Positions 42,479 through 52,200 of a stretch of 64,000 nt of DNA are shown one piece after another. A program made the position numbers and the translations under genes. Every line of letters starts with the position of its first letter. The first letter of the stretch is position 1. Under the pieces are notes generated by a model. It made no database searches and had not been told where the DNA came from. It was given only the letters and a program-made list of their open reading frames with translations. Origin of the DNA: Medakamo hakoo (lineage: Eukaryota; Chlorophyta; Trebouxiophyceae; Coccomyxaceae); contig CP089457.1 in NCBI GenBank assembly GCA_026636295.1, forward strand, positions 310,001-374,000, given 5' to 3'.

Positions 42479-44715
42479 ATGTGCCGCCGTCCTGAGGCCG
42501 CGGCGTCCCCCGCCCCCTCCACGTCCGGCCGGCGGAAGGGCGCGGAGTGTGGAGAGGTAAGAACAGGGAGGGATGTGCGGCGCGCTCGCGTCACAAGCGC
42601 GCCTCTCGCCTCGGTTTTTCGGTCTCGGAGACGAGCCTTGTGGCCGTTCCCGCACCCACCACCCACGCGGTATCGTCGGCAGGGACTTGGGTTTGACGTG
42701 CCGTGGGCGAACTGGCCGTTCGAAGGTCGCCAGCCTTCCGCGCACGCGTGTCAGCGCTTCGCGGCGTCGGGCGGAGGCACAACCCTCCACTTCAACCTCG
42801 GCTCTCCGTCCATTTCCATCCGACACACACACAGCCGTTCGACCTGCTGGCCCCAGGCCGCACCATCGCCGTCGTCGCCACGGCCGCCATCCCGTGGATG
42901 ACCGGCACGGCCGTCAACCCCACGCTCCGGGCCGCGTTCCTGGCCCGCCACCCCTCCCGCCCGCACACCACGCTCGTCGTGCCCTGGCTGCCGCCGGCCG
43001 ACCAGGCGGACCTGTTCCCCGGCGGCGCGACCTTTGACACGCCGGCCGCCCAAGCCGCCGCCATCCGGGCCTGGGTGGCGGGCCGGGCCGGCTTCACGCC
43101 CGACTTCCACGTCCAGTTTTACCCGGGGCGGTACGACCGCACGCTCCTGGGCGTGTTCCCGGTCGGCGACTTGGCCACGCGCGTGTGCCGCCCGCACGCG
43201 GGGGCGGGCTGGTTTCCGTCGTCGTCGGACACGGCGGCGGGGCCGCCGTGCCCGCCCCGCCAGCCGGACGTCGTCATTTTAGAGGAACCGGAGCACCTGA
43301 CCTGGCACCACGCGGGCCCGCGGTGGACGGCCCTGGCGCCCCGCGTCCTGGGCGTCGTCCACACAAATTATCGCGAGCTCGCCGCCCGCAACGCGGGACC
43401 GTCCATGCGGCTCGTCGCGGGCGCGGCCACCTTTGCCTTGACCGCCGCCCACACAGACGTCGCCATCAAGCTGTCTGGCACGATCCAGCGCCTGCCGCGC
43501 CAGGTGACGGCGTGCGTCCACGGCGTCGCGCCCGCGTTTTTGGACGAAGGCGCGCGCCGGGCGGCGGCAGCGGCGGCAACGGGCACGCCCCCGCCCTTCA
43601 CGGCCGGCGGCTACGCCCTGGGCAAAGTCGTCTGGGGCAAAGGCTGGGAAGAACTGCTGGACTTGCTGGGTTCGGCGGCGTCGGCGGCCGCCCTGCCGCC
43701 CATCCACGCGTATGGCGACGGCGACGCGCTCACGGCCGTGCAAGCCGCGGCGGCCGCGACGGGCGCGAACCTGGTGTGGCACCCCAAGGCCGACCACGTG
43801 GGGCCTGGGCTGCGGCCGTACCGCGCGTTCATCAACGCGTCCACGTCCGACGTCGTCGCGACGACCAGCCTGGAAGCCCTGGCCATGGGGAAGTGGCTCG
43901 TGTGCGCGGCCCACCCGTGCAACGCGTGGGCGTGCCGCTTTTCGAATGCCCTGCCGTACAGCAACCGGGCCGAATTCGCGGCCGCCCTGGAAAAGGCGCT
44001 GACCAGTGATCCCGCGCCCCTGCCTGCCGAAGAACTGCGGGCGTTGGGGTGGGAGGCCGCGACAGAGAGGTTGGCGGAAGCGGCGGCCGGGCCCGTGGAG
44101 CCGGACGGCGGGTCGAGCGGCCGGACCCGGTCCTCCGCCCGCGCCCGCTCCAGTTCCAGCCGCCCCACCCCGCCCCGCCCCCGCCGGCCGGCCAAAGCGG
44201 CGGACGCGTCCCCTTCCCCGCCATCCATGCGGACGCTGCGGCGGCGCGCCGCGCGCGCGGCGGAAGCCGCGTTTGCGGCGCTGTATAGGGCGGCCCTCTC
44301 GGTGGAAGCCGTGCGCGTGGCGGCGTGCGCGGGCGCGGGGACGGCGGGGGCGTGCCCTCCCGGCCTGGCCGACGACGGGCTGACGTACAAGGAGCCGGCC
44401 GCCGACGCCGGCGACGACGGGAAGACAGCGGCGGCGGCGGAGGGCACATGTGCCGGCGGGCCGGGGACGCGCCTGGGCGCGGCGTTCCTGGCCATCGCGG
44501 CGTCCCGGCCCGCCGCCCGCGTGCGCGTGCGCGTGTGCGGTGGGTCGGTCGCGCTCTTTGCCGCGGGCGCGGTGGACGGGCCGGGCCGGGTGGGCGGCGG
44601 CGGCCTGGCGCCGCCGACTGAAGACGAGGTCGCCGCGGCCGCGGCCGCCGGCCGGCGCCTCCCCCCGCACCAGGTGGCCCGATACGGCGGGCTGAACGCG
44701 CCGTGGGAGTTGTGA
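42479..44715 (+). CDS. DGD1: Digalactosyldiacylglycerol synthase (DGD1/DGD2 type, GT4)
   Basis: The enzyme adds a second galactose (from UDP-galactose) to monogalactosyldiacylglycerol at the outer plastid envelope, making a main thylakoid lipid. Exons are 42479-42556 and 42835-44715, phase 0, 652 residues. Exon 1 codes 26 residues without a clear transit peptide. Exon 2 opens with VATAAIPWMTGTAVNPTLRAA, the plant DGD signature; FHVQFYPGRYDRTLLGVFP, VVILEEPEHLTWHHAGPRW and GVVHTNYRELA follow in the family order. The C-terminal GT4 nucleotide-sugar region reads FINASTSDVVATTSLEALAMG then KWLVCAAHPCN near residue 365. The last ~170 residues are an Ala/Arg-rich extension. DGD1 and DGD2 cannot be told apart here. 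Confidence 0.93.
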
Positions 44716-44971
44716 TGGTGGGGGGACGGCTGCTGTTGTGATGCTTTGTTGCTGTGCGCTGTTGTTGGTTGACGGCGGACGTGGACCGTGGGAGTGCAGC
44801 CCGGCGTCTTCCTGCGCCTGGGGAGAGAGATTTGGTAGTGAGAGGCCGCCGCCCTCTCCCTCTCGCCTCCATGCACCCGCCCGCCCATACACACCCACCC
44901 CTCTCACACCATCATACCTTCTCGCCTTTGTTTTCTCTTACACACACCCGCCCACCGCCTCCTCCACAACC

Positions 44972-45613
44972 ATGCCGGTCGCCATCCGCCCCGTCGCCGC
45001 TGTCAAGGTCAGGGAATGGGAGGGGAGAGGGCGTGGGAGGGGTCGCGCCGACGCCGCGCGGAGGGAGGGGACGGGACGACCGGCCGGGAGCCATTGGCTT
45101 CTTGGCACCGGGCGCGTGCTGCCCGCGGCGCCCTGCTGGGGGCGCCGCCGCCCGAGTGGAAGCGAGTCCTCGCGCGCCCCGCGCGCCCGCCCGCCGGACG
45201 CGCTGCCTGCCCCTCATCCCCCGCCCATTGTGGGGTCCAGGACCTCGCGCACGCGTACGAGAGGAGACCGGGACTCGCCCGCCCTCGGCCGCGTCGCTCG
45301 GTCCGCCGAGGCTGGGCCTCACCCCCCGTTCCGCAAAATGGGTGAGGCCGGCGCGAAGCGGGGGGGCCGCGCCCCGCCCACAGCCCGACTCACACGCCGC
45401 ACGCCTCCACCCTCACCCACACAGCCCGCCCCGGCCAAGGCCGCGCCCGCCAAGCTGGCCGCCAAGGTCGCGTCCGTCGCCGCCGCCGCCGCCATCTCCT
45501 TCACGCTCGCGACCGGCGCGGCGACCGCCGTCGACGAGGCCGCCCTCAAGAAGATCGTGTGCGCCCGCACGCCGACCGCCAAGATCTGCCTGCGCAACTC
45601 GGCCAACGAGTGA
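44972..45613 (+). CDS. PSBTN: PsbTn, nuclear-encoded photosystem II 5 kDa protein (probable)
   Basis: PsbTn is a tiny lumenal subunit of photosystem II in plants and algae. Exons are 44972-45007 (MPVAIRPVAAVK) and 45425-45613, phase 0, 74 residues. The leader is bipartite: a basic Ala/Lys-rich plastid part (APAKAAPAKLAAKVAS) followed by a hydrophobic thylakoid-transfer segment (VAAAAAISFTLATG) ending in an AxA-like site before VDEAALKK. The mature part, roughly 20-25 residues, reads KKIVCARTPTAKICLRNSANE; its two cysteines 10 positions apart and PTAKIC match the plant PsbTn end (VCVTMPTAKIC). The 417-base intron is larger than the coding part. The call rests on this short match plus the targeting leader. 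Confidence 0.72.
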   Translation: MPVAIRPVAAVKVREWEGRGRGRGRADAARREGTGRPAGSHWLLGTGRVLPAAPCWGRRRPSGSESSRAPRARPPDALPAPHPPPIVGSRTSRTRTRGDRDSPALGRVARSAEAGPHPPFRKMGEAGAKRGGRAPPTARLTRRTPPPSPTQPAPAKAAPAKLAAKVASVAAAAAISFTLATGAATAVDEAALKKIVCARTPTAKICLRNSANE

Positions 45614-46208
45614 ATGGGAGGAGAGGATTGAGAGCGGGTGCGTGGTGTGGAAACGCGGCGGTAGGGAGAGAGGCTGCTGAGAGGGTGCTGCGGCGCGCTC
45701 CGCTCGCCCCGCCCCCCCACCCTCTCTCTCTCGCGCGCGCCCGGCCTGGCTTGCTCCCCTCCAGCGGCGAGAGGGGGCCGGGCGCCCGCTCGTTCACACC
45801 CACGCCCTGCCTTTTTTCCGCCGTGACGCACTGTCCTGTGCGTCCCGCTCTTCTTTCTACGTTCGTCACACACCCCCCAATCAATCGAGAGAGGAAGGAG
45901 ATGGGGAAGTGGATGGGCGGCGGGCGCCGTGTGGGGGCGCAAAGCGCGCGCGCCCGCGCCCGTGTAAGACACTGGAGGAAAGCGCGCCCGCACCACCACG
46001 GGCGCCGCCGCTCTCCACGACCCCTCCCCTTCAAACTTGATCGGCAAATACGTCCTCTGCGCCTGCCTGTTGTCCCTCACGCCCCACCGGAAAGAAATGG
46101 ACCGGGCGTGCGGCGGTCGGAGAACGACCGCGCTCCAGCGGGGTGGATCTCTTTTTGTCCGTTCCGTCACACACACACACACACACGCCCCTACACCCAC
46201 CCACGCAG
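45614..46208. other. Tail-to-tail spacer, PsbTn / COG3
   Basis: 595 bases between converging stop codons. It contains a CT run near 45720, an ACACAC run near 46170 and TGTAAG near 45963. No gene is supported. Confidence 0.5.
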
Positions 46209-49015
46209 TCACGCATCCAGCACGCCCAACCACGCGCCCAGCTCCTCCGGCGACGGCAGGCCCACGGCCGACGCCTCTGCTTCGTCGTACTCGCCCTCCA
46301 CCAGGGACGCGACCTGCGCGTACGCCTCCGCCAGGTTGGCTTTGATCGGCCGCAGCAGCGCCGCCCGCGCGCCCGCGTCCGGGATGTACAGGGACGCTTT
46401 GGCCGCGAAGCGGGGCAGCTCTGTGCGAGCCGCCTGGCCCGCCGACGCGACGGCAGCCGCGACGCGGTCCGGCGCGGCAAACGCGTGGTCGCGCAGCCGC
46501 CGCGCCGCGCCGCCGGTCCCCGCCGCGGCGAGCGTCGCGGCCACTTTGGCGGCCGTCGCCTTGGTGATCAAAGACAGCAGCGGGTCCGCGACCGCCCGGG
46601 TGGCCGCCATGATGGCGGCTTCGGCGGCGCCGCGCAGCGCCGCGTCCAGTTCGCGCGCGCCGTCCACCCGCCGCCGGCCCGTGCGCGGGGCGAGCGACGC
46701 CGCCAGGGCGGACGACGCGGCGCGCAGGCTGGACGCGGAGCGTGGGGTGGAGTTGGCGGTCAAGGGTGTGGGCGGGATGGAGGACGCAGGCGAGGCCGCG
46801 GCCGTGCCGCCGCGCGCGCTGCCACCCCCTCCTCCAGCACCCAGGACGAGGGAAAGCATTTGGTCGCGGACGTGCGCGAAGTCCAGGTCGAACTGGACGT
46901 CGGTGTCGGGCGGGGCCGTCATGTCCGGGCCGCCCAGGGCTGCCAGGCGTGAGCGCAAGCCCATCAAAGACCGGACGGCGAAGAGGTGGCCGTCGGCGGG
47001 GGAGGACCGACGCGCGACGGCCGGCGCGGCCGCGCCGACGGCGGCGGCCGCGCCGCACACGGCGTCCTGGGCGAGGCCGGCAAAGACGGACGGGTCCAAA
47101 GCGCCAGACGTGGCGTCCAGGACGTCGGCGGCCCGGGCGCAGGGCGGGTACAGAGGGGAAGAGGTCGGGAGCGTCCATTTGGACGGGGAGAGGGTGGACG
47201 GTGGAGGCGGTGGAGGTTGGGGCGACGCGGCCGCCGCCGCCCCACCGGCCGCCGTCCCACCGGCCGCCGCCCCACCGGCCGCCTTCTCTAGCAGGTCCGG
47301 GTACGCTAAATCCTCGTCCGTCGGCGCGTACCCCAACACTTGTTCTTTGACGTACGCCTGCACCCGGAACGCCAGGCGTTCCTGGGCGTCCGCGACGGCC
47401 CGGGCCAGGACGGGGCGGAGGGCGTCGGTGGCAGCGGCGCGCGCGGCCGCGGCGGCTGGGGTCGGGGACGGTCCCGTGGATTCGTCTCCTGCGGCCGCGC
47501 TGGCTTTGAGCGCCGCCACGACGTCGACAAGGTCATCCACAGAAGACAGCCGCACGACGGCCGGGCGCAGGGCGTCGTAGAGTAGCGTGGCCAGGGGATC
47601 GATCAGCGGCGCGAGGTCGGCCGCGGCGGTCGCGTCGGACGTGGACGCGGAGAGGGCGGGGGCGAAGACGGCGCGGTACAGGGCCACTTCTTGCGCAGCG
47701 ACGGACGACAGGGCTGCTGCGCCGGCGGCGGCGAGGTCGGCTGGGCGGCCGGCGGTGGAAGCCGCGGCGGCTTCCACGCGCGCGCGCACGCGCGGCGCGG
47801 CCGCGGCCAGGCGCGTGCCGCAGTAAGACGCCCGGATGTCGGCCAGGAGGGCGGCGAATTCGGGCGCGCCCGCGGTGGACTTGTCGTGCGTTGCAGCACG
47901 CTCACCGACGCCTTTCAGCAGGGCCGCCAGGCCCGGTTCGGCCACGGACCGGAAGCGCAGGTTGGTCACCTCGGCGTCGCCGGACGACGCGCCAGCTGGC
48001 GCGGCGGCCTCCGCGCCCCCAGCCGCGGCGGCTTCCGTCGCCGACGCCAGCACGGCGCCCGCCCGGGCGCGCACCAGGGCCGCACCACGCGCGAGCGCCA
48101 CCCTCAGCCTGGCGGCGTGCGGGGCGGCGTCCGCGTACTGCGGGCGGGCGGCCAAAGCCGCGAGCGCGTCGGCCGCGCGGGCCAGGGCCGCGACTAGGCC
48201 CGCGTCATCCAGCGCCGGCTGTTGGGATGGCAACGTGCCTGGTTGCTGACCCGTCGGTTCCGCAGCTGCCAGCGCAGCTGTCACCGCGTCCAGCTCGTCA
48301 AAGGCGGCCAGGCGGTCTTTCAGCGCAGCGCCGCGGGCGGCCGCGCGCTCGCGGGCAGCGACCAGCTCGCCGGCTGCACCCGTCAGGGCGGCGGCGCGGG
48401 CCGCGACCGCAGCATGGGCGGACACAAGGCGATCTAACAGCGCTTCCGCGTCGCCGGCGGCCGCAGACAGCCGCGCCACCGCGGCTGCCCGGGCTGCCAG
48501 CGCTTCGGCGTGAGCCGTGTGCGCGCCTTCGGCCTCCGCCGCGCGCGCGGCTTGCACCGCCGCCCACCACCGGTCGAATTCCGCGACGTTGGACAGGACC
48601 GCGGTGTCGAGGGCTGAGATGGAGGTTGAGGCGGCAGAGGCGGCGGCGCCTTCTCCACCACCAGCAGCAGCCGGGCGGGTGGTCGGAGGCGCAGGTTGCG
48701 CGGCCGCGCGCTGCCGCGGCTCGGGCGCCTCCGTCGCCCCACGGCTGCCACATTCCGCCAGTGCCGCCGTCACCGCCGCAACCGCCGCTTCTTCCTCGTC
48801 ATCCAGCGGGGCGGCGGACTCCCACAGGGCGGCCTGTTGGTTTTGGTGGATGGGGATGCAGCGTCGATCGAACGAAAAAACGAATGGGGTTGCGAGGTGC
48901 GGATGAGAAAGAAACGCACCAGGGACTCGCGGGTTGGGGCTGCCGCCGGCGCAGGTGGAGGAGGCGGTGGCTGACTGGCCGCCAGGGCCGCCAGGTCGGC
49001 CGCGATGGCCGCCAT
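46209..49015 (-). CDS. COG3: COG3 (Sec34) subunit of the conserved oligomeric Golgi complex
   Basis: COG3 belongs to lobe A of the Golgi tethering complex for retrograde vesicles. Exons on the minus strand are 49015-48920 (MAAIAADLAALAASQ) and 48833-46209, phase 0, 906 residues (human 828). The N-terminal part holds VAEFDRWWAAVQAA and a long helical stretch with FDELDAVTAALAAAE. The central hallmark AQERLAFRVQAYVKEQVLGY followed by DEDLAYPDLLEK matches the COG3 block VQERLVYR...GYKP..DLAYPD closely. DGHLFAVRSLMGLRSRL and the C-terminal part ASLYIPDAGARAALLRPIKAN also follow the family. Ala-rich helices dominate, as expected for a CATCHR-type tether. The short first exon agrees in frame and phase. 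Confidence 0.92.
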
Positions 49016-49233
49016 TGTTGGTGGGGCACACACGGGCGAACAAAGGAGTGAAGACCGAGGTGCGCGTTTTTTTTTTCTTCGACACTGTCTTCACTCCATC
49101 AAAAAAGCGGCGTGGCGACGCCTAGGGGGCAGCAGCGGGCTGCGGCGCACACACCCACACATGCCGCACGCCTGAGCCTCGCCCCGCCCTCGTCACTCTT
49201 CTGCATCGCGAAACCGGGAGAGGCCGGCAGACG
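49016..49233. promoter_or_regulatory. Divergent promoter region, COG3 / SAC3
   Basis: 218 bases lie between outward-facing starts. A T run (49068-49077) is present; no recognised motif is seen. Confidence 0.35.
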
Positions 49234-52200
49234 ATGTCGTTTTTCGGCGGCGGGTCTGGCGGCGGCGCTCAACAGCCGGCGTCCAACCCGTTTGCGGCCT
49301 CCCAACCGCCTGCCGCTCAGTCCACCAATCCGTTTGGGACACCGCCGGTACCGGGCAGTGGTCCGCCGGCGCCGGGCGGCTTCACTTTCGGCGGTGGGAG
49401 CGGGTTGATGACCGCTGCGCCGTCGCATGCGTTTGGGCAGCCTGCTGGCGGAGCGCCACCACCGCCTGCCGCGACGGCCGCCTCGCCCTTTGGGGGCGGG
49501 GGGCTAGGGCCAACGACGAGCACAGCCCCTGCGCCCGCGGGCGGGAGTTTGTTCGGTGCTGGCGGTGGCGGGACGGGCGTGTTTGGGCAACAACAACAAC
49601 CTCCAGCGACGACCATCCCGCCAGCCTCCACGACCGCTCCGTCCATCTTCGGGGCTCCTGCCACGGCTCCTGGGACGGCAGCTGCTCCGCCGGCCTTCGG
49701 GAGCGGGTTCGGTGGTGCGGGAGGCGGTGCGGGCGCGGCGACGACGGCGGCCAGCCCGCCGTCGTTTCCAGGCGGGACGAGCGGCGGTCCCACGCCCGGC
49801 CTGTTTGGCTCGTCCGCCGGCGGCTTTGGGGCCACCGCATCAACTGCACCGCCTGCGCCCCTGTTTGGCGGGGGTGGGGCCGCTGCTCCGGCCGGCGGCG
49901 GGATTTTCGGCGCACCGCAACCACCATCGGCTTTCGGCCAGGCCGCGGGCTTGCCTCCTCCCACTTCCACCACCCCGCCCCCGCCCGCTGGTGTGAGCGG
50001 GGCGGCGCCGCCGGCGCCCCTGTTCGGCGGTCCGAGCGGGGGTGGAGGCTTCGCGCCTCCGCCCTCGTCGACCCCGCTGGCTGGTGGGAACGCGTTTGGC
50101 GGCGGCGGCGGCGGCTTCGGCGGCGGCGGAGGCTTTGGCGGCGGAGGCTTCGGCAGTGCCGCAGCACCCGCGGCGGCCACAGCCGGCAGCGCCCGACCCT
50201 TTGGCGCGCCCGCCTTTGGCTCCGACGCGCCCGGCGGGGCGGCCGCCGCCGCGCCGACGCCGTCGGGCGCGCCCCCCGCGCCCGGCGGCTTTGGGTCGAG
50301 CGCGTTTGGCGCGGGGCCGCCCGCGCCCGCGGCCGGCGGCGGCTTTGGCGGCGGCAGTTTCGGCGGGGCGGCGACGGCGGCGCCCCACCCGCCGTCCGCG
50401 TCGGGCGCGCCCTCGCCTGCCCCCCTGTTTGGCAGCGGCGGCGGGTTTGGCGCGGCCGCGGGCGGCTTCCAGTCCGCGGCCGCGACGGGTGGCGCCGCTC
50501 CTGCCGCCGCGCCCACCGCCTTTGGCGCCGGCGCGTTTGGCGGGGCGGGAGGTGCGACGACGACGACCGCGGGCGCCCCTGCTTTCGGCGGCGGCGCGTT
50601 TGGTGCGCCGACGGCCGCGGCGACGACGACGGTGGGCGCCCCTGCTTTCGGCGGCGGCGCGTTTGGCGCGCCGAGCAGTGCGGGCGCGACGACGACGACG
50701 GGCGCGCCCGTGTTTGGCTCGGCAGCAACCGCGCCGTCCGCGGCCAAGCCGCCCCTCCGCTTCGGCGCCGCCGCTCCAACTGGTTTACCCCGCGTCCTCA
50801 GCGGCCTGCAACGCGCCCGCGGCGGCAGTGGGTCCGCGTTCGCGCAGGCGGAGGACGCGTCCGCCCTGGCTCGGCGAGAAGCACGGTTTGGCCCGACCGA
50901 CGACGCTGGTGGTGGAGAGGGTGACGCGCACCTGACCGGTCCGTCCACTGCACGTGACGCGCCCATCGTCGGCACGTGCACGACCATGTGCCCGGCGTCC
51001 GAAGTCGCCCGCCGCACGCGCATCGAAGACATTTCGCTGTTTGAGCGGCCCGACCCGGCGGTGGCGGCGACGACGCCAGCTCTAGCGGTCAAAAAATTCG
51101 CGCGCAACATCGACCAGGCGGCCGAGAATTTTAGGACGCGGGACACGTTGGCTGTCACGCAGTCCCACCTGCGCACCATCATGGACTCGACGGCCACCCC
51201 GCTGTCGGACGTCCACCGTTTCCTGTGGGATCGCTACCGCGGCGTGCGCCAAGACTGTTTCGTCCAAGGTTTCACGGATGCGCAGGCCGCCGCGTTGTAC
51301 GAAGAACACGTGCGCTTCATGATCCTGGCTGAGCACGAGCTGTGCGAGCTGACGCCCCGGGCTGGTGAAGCCGAGACGTTTGATTCGCACCTCAACCTGG
51401 AACAAGTCAACAAATCGCTCATTTCGCTGAACGACATGTACGATGAGGCTGCAAAGGGCGGCGCGCCCTGCCCGTCCGAACCTGAGTTTCGGTCGTACCA
51501 CCTCTTGACCCTTGCCGGGACGCATGGCCGGTACCGGTTCGATGCCGCGACGTTCCGGGCGGCGCTGGCGGCGCTGCGGCCGGATGTGCTGGCCCACCCC
51601 GACGTGCGGCTGGCCCTGCGTTTCGCGGCCACTTTAGCCTCCGGCGACTGGGCCGGCTTTTTTGCCGCCCTGCGCGACGCACCGTACCTCCACGCCTGCC
51701 TGGCCTCCATGTACTCGCGCCGCATGCGCGCGCACGCGCTGACGGCGCTGGCGGCCGCGTGGAGGACTGGAGAAACGGTCGCGGTGGGCGAGCTGGGCAG
51801 CTTGCTGGGCTTTGACGTCGCGGCTGAAGGGGATGCGCTGGCTGCGACGCTGGAAGCGGCTGGCGTCGAACCTGCCGGTGACGGGCTGGTGACGCTGCCG
51901 CGTGGGCTGGTCGTGGACGCGGACGCGTTGCCTAAACGCCGCATGGCTGGGGTGAGTGCGAAAGCGGCCGGTGCTCGCTCGGCCGACGCGACGGGCGCGG
52001 CGCGCGGCGTGCCGTCGGCGACGGGCGCGGCCGACCCCGGGGCCATTGTGGCGGTTGCTGCTGCGGCTGCTGAAGCTGAGGCACGCCGCGAAGCCGCTGC
52101 AGCCGCCTCCCGGCGGGAGGCCGAGAGAGCCGCTGCCGAAGCGGCTGCGCGCGAAGAACAACGGCGGGCCGCCGAGGCCGCAGCTGCCCAGCGGGCTGAG

